From: Mucilaginibacter lacusdianchii
GTDB lineage: Bacteria; Bacteroidota; Bacteroidia; Sphingobacteriales; Sphingobacteriaceae
Direction of reading: 5' to 3'
Length of the DNA: 64,000 bases
Assembly (NCBI RefSeq): GCF_009770985.1
Contig: NZ_WSRW01000005.1
Span: 1 to 64,000, forward strand
Shown: positions 9,476-17,931 of the stretch, piece by piece
Numbering within the stretch: the stretch's first letter is position 1
How the letters are laid out: every line of letters begins with the position of its first letter
Notes under the pieces: generated by a model
Seen by the model: the letters and a program-made list of their open reading frames with translations, nothing else
Database searches by the model: none
What the model was told of the DNA's origin: nothing
Translations under genes and position numbers: made by a program

Positions 9476-10429
9476 ATGCCCAAATACGAAACTACCCCGG
9501 CGCTGCCTGAGCGTTCGGCCGCAGAGCATGACTACTTTAGCTCGCTCGCTTACCTGCGGCAGCACTATGGGCTAAAGCTCGCTAATCGCCAGCGGCTGCC
9601 TTACCCTTACAATGTGCTGGTATCGGCGCAGGAACTTCGCGCGGCCCTGGCCGTAGCAGACCGTGCCAGAGAACTGTTCATCGTACGGCAGGAAAGCGGC
9701 AGCGTTTGCCTGTCTGTCCGCGAGCGTATCCGGCGGGAATACTTTGCCTACTACATCCCGGTGGTGCCGCTTTACCGGCTGTGGCAGCAGCCGGGGGAAT
9801 CCGCAACTGCGGAACTGCTGACCGCCGTGTTTGCTTACCTGCACCGGGAAGCGGGGATTGGTTATTACCGCGAGGCGGATACCTATATGGCCTACAATTA
9901 CGAAATCCTCAGCGAATGGGTGGACGAGGGCGAGGAGGAAGAGCCAGGCGCTTACACGCAGCAGCGTGAAGACCAAAGGCTGGCTGAACTGGCCGGGGAC
10001 TTCGTGCAGGCCAGAATAATGGAACCGGGGTTAATCCCCCGGCTTCCTGACCTGATTGCCGCGTTCGAGCCCGAAACACCGGAACAGTTGGCCGCGCTCG
10101 AAGTGGCGAAGACCATGCTTGCCCTTTCACGGCAATATCCCGGTGCCAGCCTGTTTGCCCATGCCAGCGAGGTGAGTGATGAGGACGGGGAATACAGCTA
10201 CAGTTCTGCCATCTGCATGCACGAATATATCGGCTTTGTGGCCAGTACCTCCGGGGCACTCGGGGAGATGCTGATAGAGATGGTGGAGAACGACTTTAAC
10301 GAACGCAGCGGGGAGCAGGAGCCGGAACTACTGACCCATTTTCATATCCCGCAAGAACCTTACCGGGACGAACTGGCCTACGAATACGCCGTGTTCTCCC
10401 TGATAAACGATTTGTGTACCCTTTTATAA
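9476..10429 (+). CDS. PRTRC system protein F-like
   Basis: A 317-aa soluble protein at the position and size expected for PRTRC protein F, which is how it is named here. Sequence support is weaker than for C, B or ThiF. It is acidic, with a run of Glu at residues about 143-148 (EGEEEEPG) and many aromatic residues. ATG 9476 is chosen because the frame extended upstream overlaps the 57-aa ORF and is low-complexity. Protein B starts 10 bp after its stop. Function unknown. Confidence 0.6.
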   Translation: MPKYETTPALPERSAAEHDYFSSLAYLRQHYGLKLANRQRLPYPYNVLVSAQELRAALAVADRARELFIVRQESGSVCLSVRERIRREYFAYYIPVVPLYRLWQQPGESATAELLTAVFAYLHREAGIGYYREADTYMAYNYEILSEWVDEGEEEEPGAYTQQREDQRLAELAGDFVQARIMEPGLIPRLPDLIAAFEPETPEQLAALEVAKTMLALSRQYPGASLFAHASEVSDEDGEYSYSSAICMHEYIGFVASTSGALGEMLIEMVENDFNERSGEQEPELLTHFHIPQEPYRDELAYEYAVFSLINDLCTLL

Positions 10430-10439
10430 ATCCAACCCC

Positions 10440-11150
10440 ATGCAAAATATCACCGCTGATTTCGGCCACCTGTACCATCCGCACAAGGCACTGGTCATTT
10501 TTAAAAAGCAAGGCAGCGAACCCGACTACTACATCGAAAGCTATGACATGGACAGTGCAGGCCGCCCCATCAACGCGCATCCGCTGTCCGTCCGGGAAAG
10601 CACGGCTTTAGCCCGTTCGCTGCGGGTCAGCGAACGAAAGACTGGCGGTTTTTTGATGCCCGAAGGGTTGTTGCCATCCTATGTGTTGTACATCCATCCC
10701 GGCGAAGGCTGGGCCTTGTGGCACACCCCGCCGCGGGAGGAAACGCTCCTGTTTAGCCCTTCCTTACCCATCCCCAGCGGCAGGGCGCGGGTGCCGGGCT
10801 TGATTTGGAAAGCCGGGAAAAACAGTTTGCAGGTGTTTGCCGTGAAAGGGGAGACGGTTACGCTGGAAACGCCCCTCTGCAAAGCGCCCTTCTTTAACGT
10901 GTACAAGGATGGCAAGGTGTGCATGGGCAACGTGCAGGTCAAATTCCCGGCGAGTTGCAGCCTCGAACGCTTCATCCAAGGGTGGCAGCAGGACTTTTAT
11001 AACAGCTACTTCAGCCACACCATCCACAGCGAAGGCCCCATCAAGGGCAACATCGTGCAGCTTTGGCAGCACCTCTGTTCCAGTGGCGAACCCTTTCCGC
11101 AAGACCGTCTGATCGAAACCCAATATCAACTTAAATACCTCCTCCCATGA
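10440..11150 (+). CDS. PRTRC system protein B
   Basis: A 236-aa protein of the PRTRC B family. Visible family features are the opening with YHPHKALVIFK, the middle VPGLIWKAGKNSLQVFAVK, and the FFNVYKDGKVCMGN segment. That segment resembles ubiquitin-conjugating (E2-like) folds reported for prokaryotic PRTRC B proteins; the comparison rests on family knowledge, not on a search here. The stop overlaps the start of the ThiF gene by 4 bp, which suggests translational coupling. Confidence 0.85.
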   Translation: MQNITADFGHLYHPHKALVIFKKQGSEPDYYIESYDMDSAGRPINAHPLSVRESTALARSLRVSERKTGGFLMPEGLLPSYVLYIHPGEGWALWHTPPREETLLFSPSLPIPSGRARVPGLIWKAGKNSLQVFAVKGETVTLETPLCKAPFFNVYKDGKVCMGNVQVKFPASCSLERFIQGWQQDFYNSYFSHTIHSEGPIKGNIVQLWQHLCSSGEPFPQDRLIETQYQLKYLLP

Positions 11151-11953
11151 ATACCTTAACGCCTGTCCATTTCACCGACTACTATCTGCTCAACCCCACC
11201 AATCCCGTCACGGTCCATCTCATCGGCGCAGGCGGTACGGGCAGCCAGATGCTGACCTGCCTCGCCCGGATGCACCAGGGCATGCTCGCCCTCGACTATC
11301 CCGGCCTGCAGGTCACCGTATTTGATGATGATACCGTCAGCCCGGCTAACCTCGGCAGGCAGCTGTTTGCCCAGAGCGAGATCGGGATGAACAAGGGCGT
11401 TGCCCTCATCACGCGGTTGAACCGTTTTTTCGGCACGAACTGGAAAGCGGTTCCGCGCAGGTTCGACGCCTTAACGCTGAGCGGTCTGAAAGACGAGGGA
11501 GCCGCCAACCTGTATGTTTCCTGCGTCGATACGGCTGCCGCCCGGTTTGCCATTGCTGGCATTTTAGGGGAGTATAAAGATCGGCACAGCTACCAGCGCA
11601 ACCGGCCTTTGTACTGGATGGATCTGGGTAACAGCAAAACCACCGGTCAGGTGCTGCTTTCCACCATCGGCGAGCTGACGCAGCCGCCCTCACAGCGGCA
11701 CCAGCCCTGCGGCCACCTGCCTTTTGTGACGGAAACGTTTAAAGCCCTGTTGGAAAACGCGGATGCAAAAAATGACACGCCAAGCTGCTCGCTGGCGGAA
11801 GCGCTCACCAAGCAGGATTTGTTTATCAATTCCACGCTGGCTAACATGGGTGCCTCTTTGCTGTGGCTGTTGTTCCGGGAGGGCATCCTTTATAACCGGG
11901 GCTTCTTTTTGAATCTGCATGACTTCCGGGCCATGCCGATTTTGATAAGGTAG
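11147..11953 (+). CDS. PRTRC system ThiF family (E1-like) protein
   Basis: A 268-aa ThiF/MoeB/E1-like adenylating enzyme candidate. The nucleotide-binding loop is HLIGAGGTGSQM (residues about 25-36). It is followed by the acidic strand VTVFDDDTVSPANLGRQLF, with Asp and Arg in the positions E1 enzymes use to hold ATP. YVSCVDTAAAR is the family's next conserved block. With proteins B and C it forms what looks like an E1/E2/ubiquitin-like-type trio, but the substrate is unknown. The gene overlaps protein B by 4 bp and ends the module. Confidence 0.87.
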   Translation: MNTLTPVHFTDYYLLNPTNPVTVHLIGAGGTGSQMLTCLARMHQGMLALDYPGLQVTVFDDDTVSPANLGRQLFAQSEIGMNKGVALITRLNRFFGTNWKAVPRRFDALTLSGLKDEGAANLYVSCVDTAAARFAIAGILGEYKDRHSYQRNRPLYWMDLGNSKTTGQVLLSTIGELTQPPSQRHQPCGHLPFVTETFKALLENADAKNDTPSCSLAEALTKQDLFINSTLANMGASLLWLLFREGILYNRGFFLNLHDFRAMPILIR

Positions 11954-12342
11954 CTTTTTGCTTGGTTTTTACTAGGCAGCAGATACAACGGAAGGGGATA
12001 GACCACGTCCTCAATTGCGAAGCGGGGGCACCGGGTGCGAACTGGCGCGCCCTGCAGGCATTTGCTTCTTTACATCGCAACAGGCTTCCGGGCAAACAAG
12101 GGTGGCATCACTTGCGCAGGCAAGAAATGCCAGCTTATTTATAGACGACTTTTTTTGGCGGGGTGCGCTTCGAGAGGTACATTTGCGTGGAATTAACATT
12201 CTGACGGGTTTTTTCGCCTGAGAATCACCCATCAATTACGGGTGTAAGGTTAGTTGAACGTTAGATCTAAATCCTTTTGGGTGATTGCCACTATTGAATA
12301 CAAAAGAGATTCTGGCTTTCTACAATCTTTCCCGTTAGAGAG
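11954..12342. other. Gap between PRTRC module and cargo, with imperfect palindrome
   Basis: No supported gene. GGCATTTGCTT (12058-12068) and AAGAAATGCC (12122-12131) form an inverted pair with one bulge, and CTTGC/GCAAG segments lie between them. Base composition changes here from the GC-richer ICE backbone to more AT-rich cargo, so this is a candidate insertion boundary. No flanking direct repeat was found by eye. Confidence 0.35.
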
Positions 12343-12372
12343 TTGATATTCGTTAGTTAGAATCTATTTTTG
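12343..12372 (+). promoter_or_regulatory. Bacteroidota-type promoter upstream of the DUF6904-like gene
   Basis: TTG at 12343-12345 and TATTTTTG at 12365-12372 match the -33 and -7 elements of the major Bacteroidota sigma factor (TTG, then TAnnTTTG), separated by exactly 19 bp. The -7 box ends 7 bp before ATG 12380, so the transcript would have almost no leader. Confidence 0.65.
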
Positions 12373-12379
12373 CATCATC

Positions 12380-13045
12380 ATGTTTTCAGCAACTTGTACA
12401 AAACGCGGCACCGGGATTACCATCTGGGGAGATGAAGATGACTTTCGATTTTTATATGATCTAGTTCATAAACTTGCAGGAGATGGTGAATGGACTGACG
12501 ATGCAAAAGGTGGCAGAACCAGGATATTGCATAGTATCGCCTACGAGGTCAGGCACGCTCATCAGGAAACCAGGTTGATGCGGCCTGTAGAAATTGCATC
12601 TGGTGTTCATGTAACTGAATTTGGCTTCAACTATTCTTGGATAGACCTCTTATTCACGCTAGCTTGTTTGCGATTCAATGCAGCTTATACAGCCACAGAC
12701 GAAGAAGAACAGACTTGCCTTTCCCGGTTGGAATTTTGGACAAAAAAAGCGCTCCACGAATATGATGGAAAGGGCGCTCAGCACATTGAAACTTTTATCG
12801 GACCTCATGCACTCAATGTAAATCATGAATGGGTATGGCATTTTAATCAGCAGATCCAGATGGATTATCTGGAGATGAATGCGAACAAGACCCGTTTTAG
12901 AAATATTCCTTATCTGTTAAACCAAACAGAAAAATGGGGGCCAACTTATAATAATTTAAACGGCAAGATAGCGCGAACTGCTCAGGAGCTTGGTTGTGGG
13001 ATATTTGAGATTGATTACACTGGGTTTAAGGACGTAAAGTGGTAG
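12380..13045 (+). CDS. DUF6904-like protein
   Basis: A 221-aa soluble protein. The opening (MFSATCTKRGTGITIWGDED, then LYDLVHKLAGD) resembles the DUF6904 family of uncharacterised proteins found near defence and mobile genes; I am moderately sure of that link. No catalytic motif is visible. It is transcribed alone from its own promoter and faces, across 278 bp, the 3' end of the large nuclease-like gene on the other strand. Codon use is more AT-rich than in the PRTRC genes, consistent with separately acquired cargo. Confidence 0.65.
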   Translation: MFSATCTKRGTGITIWGDEDDFRFLYDLVHKLAGDGEWTDDAKGGRTRILHSIAYEVRHAHQETRLMRPVEIASGVHVTEFGFNYSWIDLLFTLACLRFNAAYTATDEEEQTCLSRLEFWTKKALHEYDGKGAQHIETFIGPHALNVNHEWVWHFNQQIQMDYLEMNANKTRFRNIPYLLNQTEKWGPTYNNLNGKIARTAQELGCGIFEIDYTGFKDVKW

Positions 13046-13323
13046 AAGTACGCTAATACCCCTATCGCAGTGTTTTTACTTTTGCTATCTTCAGAACTCT
13101 TTGCCCGGTAAATTGTCATTCTTCGCAAGCCCTCAAAATACAGTTTACCTACACGAATAACGAACCCGAGGCATGCTCTTCCATACCATTCGAATCCGTA
13201 CCAGCCTTACCTGCGAAAGTACATCAGAAATAAGCCTAGGGTAAGAACTTGACCGTTCGTAGCTATTCATTGCATTCGAGGTTTTCTTAAAAATAAGTAA
13301 CCGTATTTTACTCCTCGTTCGTG

Positions 13324-16300
13324 CTATGAAAGGCCGGATAAAGGGCTATCCTTTGGTAGGTCGTCTTTGTCAAATGCAAACCGTTGCGAAAGAAAAGCAC
13401 GAATGGCCTTAAAATTAGGGCAACGCATACCATTTTGCAGCCCAAATGTAGGCAATGTATCTACCGGCATTTTTTCGAGCCAAAAGTCAAGCTCAGGATA
13501 ATCGATCACTTCAATGGGAATGTCCATGAAACATGCTGATTCGTCTATAGCATTCAGGCGCAGGAACTCCGCTTCAAATTTCTTTTGTGAATCTTGGCCC
13601 ACTGCTCCTTGTGTACCGGACATGATTCGAGCTTTGTTATTAAGAATAAAATTGGATAAGGTCATTAAAATTTGCCAATCCAGCCACCCAGCTTTGCGCC
13701 ATTCAGTAATCTTGGATTTAGACCGATCATCGTTCTCCCATTTCTTCAAAGTCAGATGCAGGTGCATTTTTAAATTATCGTACCGTTCACTGATCTTCTT
13801 GTTAGAAAACTCAGCGCTATATTTGCTGCTTAACCCGTCAACGGGGGGCAAGACATCCGGAACGTTTGTTGAATAGTCCTCGCTGCTGAATGCCGGAAGT
13901 GCTTCTCTCCGGCTTTCATTGAAATCTTCGATACTTTGTAAGTTAAAATAGACTTTTTGATAAGTGTTGACGGCTAACCCTTTTTCACCAAGCTTTTGTT
14001 TGGCATAGATGTCAGCATAAAGAGCTTCAAACTCATCAGTTTTCAGTAGGGTTAAATTTTCGAGGAGTAGTTGAATATTGGTAGCCAGAAAACCATAGTG
14101 CTTTTGAATGTCCGCTTGCTCAGTTCCGCTAAACGGAGGTATGCTCAGTTTAAAAATGGTGTTCTCGTGGTCAGGTTCCTGGTCAATAGACATCTTATAA
14201 TCTCCTCCGGCGGTGATATTAACGCGAACAGCAACGTTGAGAAAGTGTAGATCTGCCTGAAGAAGGCCGAGTTCCGCAAGGGTAATCTGCAAAAGCGCCC
14301 CAAACTCTTCCGCAACTGCATTGGTGATCGCATCATTCTTGAAATGCAGACAAAAGTCCATCCCTAAAACCTTGAAACGCAAATTCCTTTTCGGTCCAAC
14401 ATCATTCAAGGGAGTGCCGCTGACATTCGCTTTGACAAATAGTGCCCCTGAATCTGTATTTTGGAATTTTGCTGTAAATGCTTCCACCATTCCCCGCAGA
14501 TGCGTTTCATAAACCCAGCCTAGTCTCTGCTTGTAGACTTCAATGTATTCCGACATTTCCGGGTGCAGGACAGGGATCAAGCCGATTAGGCCGGCGATCT
14601 CAATTGATGTAATTCTGAATTGCTCATCTTTTTCCAGATCGAGCGTTTCGGGCCTGAACTCCAGACGGAATGTAATATACTGAAAATAATCTTCCAGCGC
14701 GCTGATCCAGCTTCCCTGATGGAAATCTGCATGGAAGACCATCGTGAACCCGTCACTGATCCGCTTGAAGATGGCAGCATCGCCGTAGCTTGTGGAGGCC
14801 CAAACGGCACACAAGCCGTAGTATTTTGCGGCCAGGTGCAGACCCAAGCCTGCATATATTTGCGAAATATTCAGCAGCGCCAGTACAAACCCTTCCCTGG
14901 TTTCATCGAGATTCCACAAGGCTTTGGCCTGATGAAACAACTCCAATGCCTTAAGGAAGCTTTTCGCATTCTTCTTTTGCAGGTAAATAGCGCCCCTTTC
15001 GACCAACGCGTGAGCAGCATCATGCTGCCTGCCAGTTCTGCTGGCGGCATCCTGTATCTCCATGATGAATGCTTCCAAGCCTTCTATCGCTTCCTCATCC
15101 GCGTCATGAAGGATGAACATCGACAACAGCTGACCTAATAAGTCAAAAAGGCGGGATATACTGTAGGTCTTAGCCGTTTCTAAAAGCGGAATAATTTCCC
15201 GGTAAACGGCAATGGCATCATTGATTTTTTCGCTTGGCTTTACTTCCGGGTCAAACGCGCTCAGCATATGTCCTTTTAATTCAAGCGCCAGACATTTCTC
15301 GTCCGCATTTCGTGCGTTTTGTAAAAGTTCCTCTATACTCTGAGCGATTAACTTCTGCCATTCCTCGATTTCCTCGCTGCTCAGGAAGTTAGTATCTCGC
15401 ATGCGGTGGGTTTGCACCAATTGCAGCATCGTGATGTCTTCTTCAATATCCCTTGCATGATTTCGATGCTGAAACTCCCCAAAATAATATTTAATTATTC
15501 GTTGCTGACCAGCCATTGTTCCGCCGGGCCTTCCCGTTTTCGGGTCAGGCGACAGCAAAAGAAATATATACTCGTAAATCGCTTTCCTTCTACTTACCGT
15601 CAGCGTATCTTCTTTTTTAATGTAAAGCTTTAGCAGACGACACCATTGTTGGGCATGGCCGCTTCTATGCATTTCCCAGCGGCAATATCTTGCCGCATTA
15701 ATTACTTCATGAAACTCTCCGAAATTAAACGCCCCCAGTTCGGTAACCCCGGACCAATCTTGAAGCGCATTGGCATACCATTGATCTTTTTCGTTGCCGC
15801 CATTTAACAGCAATAAATCAAGCGATTGATTCGTTACATATTTTTGTTCCGGATCTTTTTCCGTTGTCTTTTTTGTAATATCGTATAATAGTAAAGCTAC
15901 CGATGTACCAGGTGCACCTGTTGTCACCGGTAAATCAGGTACCAAGACTTCTATTTCCTCATACAACTTTGGAATAGCCTCCGACTGATTCACTTGGTCG
16001 AACTGCCACTTAATGGATTTGATAAATTTACGCCATACCTCGTCCGGCAGCTGGTCATAGATATTTTTCGCTTCTTGCAGTTGGGCTTTAGATTCCGCAT
16101 CCATCAACTTCTGGTATGCCTCACTGATATACTCATCAATAATAGGTTTTACCCTTTCAAGAATGCGTTCCATCTGCTCATCTGTGATATTGCCCTGATC
16201 GGTTGCCCATTCCCTAAGCAGATCACCATCGTTTCCTCGTGTTTCCCGCGCAATGCCCGAATTGGTTTCAAAGGCGAATGTTACTTCGTCGTGGAGATAA

Positions 16301-16590
16301 TCACCCTTGCAGAACAGCATGAAGAAATGCGTTAGTGTTTTTTGAATCTCTTCTTTTGAGAAAGAGAAGTTGGTAGAATAGAGCTTGATTTGCCTAAATT
16401 TTGCCTGGTGTTTAATCAAGTCCCGCTGAAAGATGTCGTCTTCCAGGTCGCAGTAAATACGTTCATCAATGTTATTGATCCGGTTTTGAAGCCAAGTTTT
16501 GAGAGTGGTTAATTTCTGATAAAGAAAGCCCTGCTCTGTAGCTGTGGCATCCGCATTTTTTGAAAATAAGAAGAGTTTCGAGATACTCAT
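13324..16590 (-). CDS. Large protein with Cap4/DUF4297-like nuclease N-terminus
   Basis: A 1088-aa protein. Residues about 15-75 show EQGFLYQ, then LEDDIF (Asp 51/52), then FRQIKLYS (residues 66-72). This is the Glu, Asp, Q-x-K spacing of Cap4/DUF4297-type PD-(D/E)XK endonucleases used in anti-phage defence. The rest is helical, with a region about residues 450-700 that looks like TPR-type repeats (EALELFHQAKALW, YYGLCAVWAS). A C-terminal region may act as sensor. ATG 16590 is preferred because the upstream extension starts at a rarer codon. There is no HerA, CD-NTase or other obvious partner beside it. The nuclease call rests on motif spacing only. Confidence 0.6.
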   Translation of the reverse strand: MSISKLFLFSKNADATATEQGFLYQKLTTLKTWLQNRINNIDERIYCDLEDDIFQRDLIKHQAKFRQIKLYSTNFSFSKEEIQKTLTHFFMLFCKGDYLHDEVTFAFETNSGIARETRGNDGDLLREWATDQGNITDEQMERILERVKPIIDEYISEAYQKLMDAESKAQLQEAKNIYDQLPDEVWRKFIKSIKWQFDQVNQSEAIPKLYEEIEVLVPDLPVTTGAPGTSVALLLYDITKKTTEKDPEQKYVTNQSLDLLLLNGGNEKDQWYANALQDWSGVTELGAFNFGEFHEVINAARYCRWEMHRSGHAQQWCRLLKLYIKKEDTLTVSRRKAIYEYIFLLLSPDPKTGRPGGTMAGQQRIIKYYFGEFQHRNHARDIEEDITMLQLVQTHRMRDTNFLSSEEIEEWQKLIAQSIEELLQNARNADEKCLALELKGHMLSAFDPEVKPSEKINDAIAVYREIIPLLETAKTYSISRLFDLLGQLLSMFILHDADEEAIEGLEAFIMEIQDAASRTGRQHDAAHALVERGAIYLQKKNAKSFLKALELFHQAKALWNLDETREGFVLALLNISQIYAGLGLHLAAKYYGLCAVWASTSYGDAAIFKRISDGFTMVFHADFHQGSWISALEDYFQYITFRLEFRPETLDLEKDEQFRITSIEIAGLIGLIPVLHPEMSEYIEVYKQRLGWVYETHLRGMVEAFTAKFQNTDSGALFVKANVSGTPLNDVGPKRNLRFKVLGMDFCLHFKNDAITNAVAEEFGALLQITLAELGLLQADLHFLNVAVRVNITAGGDYKMSIDQEPDHENTIFKLSIPPFSGTEQADIQKHYGFLATNIQLLLENLTLLKTDEFEALYADIYAKQKLGEKGLAVNTYQKVYFNLQSIEDFNESRREALPAFSSEDYSTNVPDVLPPVDGLSSKYSAEFSNKKISERYDNLKMHLHLTLKKWENDDRSKSKITEWRKAGWLDWQILMTLSNFILNNKARIMSGTQGAVGQDSQKKFEAEFLRLNAIDESACFMDIPIEVIDYPELDFWLEKMPVDTLPTFGLQNGMRCPNFKAIRAFLSQRFAFDKDDLPKDSPLSGLS

Positions 16591-16698
16591 AAATAAGGAC
16601 AGGTTTGGTCGATACAATAGTTGAAAGCAAAGTTAGGAATTTAATAAATCGAGAATATTTCGGTTTCACATTTTCCCATATTATTCGAATATTTAAAG

Positions 16699-16827
16699 AT
16701 GGAATTTTCGAACGTGCTCACATCTTACTTCTCGTCATTGGAAACAGATCCTTTGCAACCGCTTAACGAGCGCGTGATTTACGCTAATTTGAATACGTTT
16801 ATTTCTATCACCGATTGGCTGAGATAA
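16699..16827 (+). CDS. 42-aa ORF, possible gene remnant
   Basis: A short plus-strand frame from ATG 16699 to TAA 16827 (MEFSNVLTSYFSSLETDPLQ and onward) ending in ITDWLR. It looks protein-like but has no recognised family. It may be the truncated 5' end of a lost gene between the nuclease-like gene and the membrane protein. Support is weak. Confidence 0.3.
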   Translation: MEFSNVLTSYFSSLETDPLQPLNERVIYANLNTFISITDWLR

Positions 16828-16870
16828 ATTTACTTTTACATTTCATAACTTACAATAGCGCTTTTTGGAC

Positions 16871-17431
16871 ATGACAAACGACACACCGCCATGGGATCTG
16901 GATACAGAAGACAAAGCAAATATTGATGACTTATTAGCGAACTATATTTTGGATCAGGGGGACAAAGCACTCCGTCATACGCTTGATATAGCAGATAAGA
17001 CAACTACACGGGCTTTTACTGTGCTGCTGTTCATGGTGCCGGTGACCAGTACAATTATCAGCTTTCTTATCACGGAACTACACAAAGGACCTCAGCAAAC
17101 TTACCTGAACGTTGGATTTTTTTTGTTGTTAGTGATTGCTTGTTGTGTGAACTTGTTCTTTTTGATCAGACTGGTGTTTCCCAGGAATACCATGGTTGTT
17201 GGACGCGAGCCTAGAGATATAGCAGTGAAAAGTGTGTTGACACGGGAGTGTTCTTCACCTGATAAAGTATTGATCCTTAAAATTAATGAGATCAAAAACT
17301 GCCAGCATAGAATTAGTTACAACAAAAAACAAAATGCTGAACGGATAGAACGGTTCTCCCAGATTCTCAAATGGACCGGGATCACCGCTCTATTGTCCAC
17401 AGCCGTCTACCTGCTTATCTTATGTCTTTAG
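16871..17431 (+). CDS. Small multi-pass membrane protein (186 aa)
   Basis: A 186-aa membrane protein. Two hydrophobic helices lie at about residues 50-72 (FTVLLFMVPVTSTIISFLI) and 78-102 (VGFFLLLVIACCVNLFFLI), with a third at the C-terminus (ITALLSTAVYLLILCL). The overall plan, a soluble helical N-terminus then paired helices, resembles Pycsar-effector or SLATT-type membrane proteins that depolarise infected cells. I cannot assign it to either. No cyclase or nucleotidyltransferase gene is adjacent. ATG 16871 is used rather than the in-frame TTG two codons upstream. Confidence 0.65.
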   Translation: MTNDTPPWDLDTEDKANIDDLLANYILDQGDKALRHTLDIADKTTTRAFTVLLFMVPVTSTIISFLITELHKGPQQTYLNVGFFLLLVIACCVNLFFLIRLVFPRNTMVVGREPRDIAVKSVLTRECSSPDKVLILKINEIKNCQHRISYNKKQNAERIERFSQILKWTGITALLSTAVYLLILCL

Positions 17432-17869
17432 GAAGCTCTGTGGTCGTTGGTTGGGGCTGATCCACCGGAATGTCCGGATACTCATCAGGAACAACTAGGC
17501 TAAAGGTTAATGCTGCTTTCATATAATCATTTTCTCGAAAATAATGAATCCCCAAGTTTAATGAAAGCTAAGTGTGTAAATGTTGATAAGTTTGAGTGAT
17601 CGTGGATTTTGTTAATAACTAAATCTGTTCGTTTTCAATCCTTGTGAATACGCATGGGACGTTATCATCCGCTTGGCTCATTTGATTTGCTTTCCCGAAT
17701 TGCAACTGAAATATTTTTGTATACAGATCGACTAAGACTCTTCGCTGTTAAAGGAAGGGACGGTTCATGCCGTTCACCCTGCTTTGTACTGAGCGAGATT
17801 TGATAAGCGGGGAAGAGGGAAAGGTTTCTGCCTGATCGGGTAGAAGCATTGGCTCAAGAACAAGACAGT
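17432..17869. other. 438-bp gap without a supported gene
   Basis: No convincing reading frame. A short imperfect palindrome ATTTTCTCGAAAAT lies around 17528-17541. The right part leads into the inverted repeat and promoter of the AAA ATPase gene. Confidence 0.4.
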
Positions 17870-17916
17870 TATTTTAACACATACATGAAATGGACGTGTT
17901 AAAATACTTAAATTTG
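17870..17916 (+). promoter_or_regulatory. 11-bp inverted repeat and -7 box before the ATPase gene
   Basis: TATTTTAACAC (17870-17880) and GTGTTAAAATA (17896-17906) are perfect 11-bp inverted arms with a 15-bp spacer. Three bases later TAAATTTG (17909-17916) fits the Bacteroidota -7 box TAnnTTTG. The repeat therefore covers the -33 region, as expected of a repressor operator. Its spacer contains the in-frame ATG 17890, which argues that translation starts at ATG 17932. Confidence 0.6.
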
Positions 17917-17931
17917 TTGAGAGGAATATCA

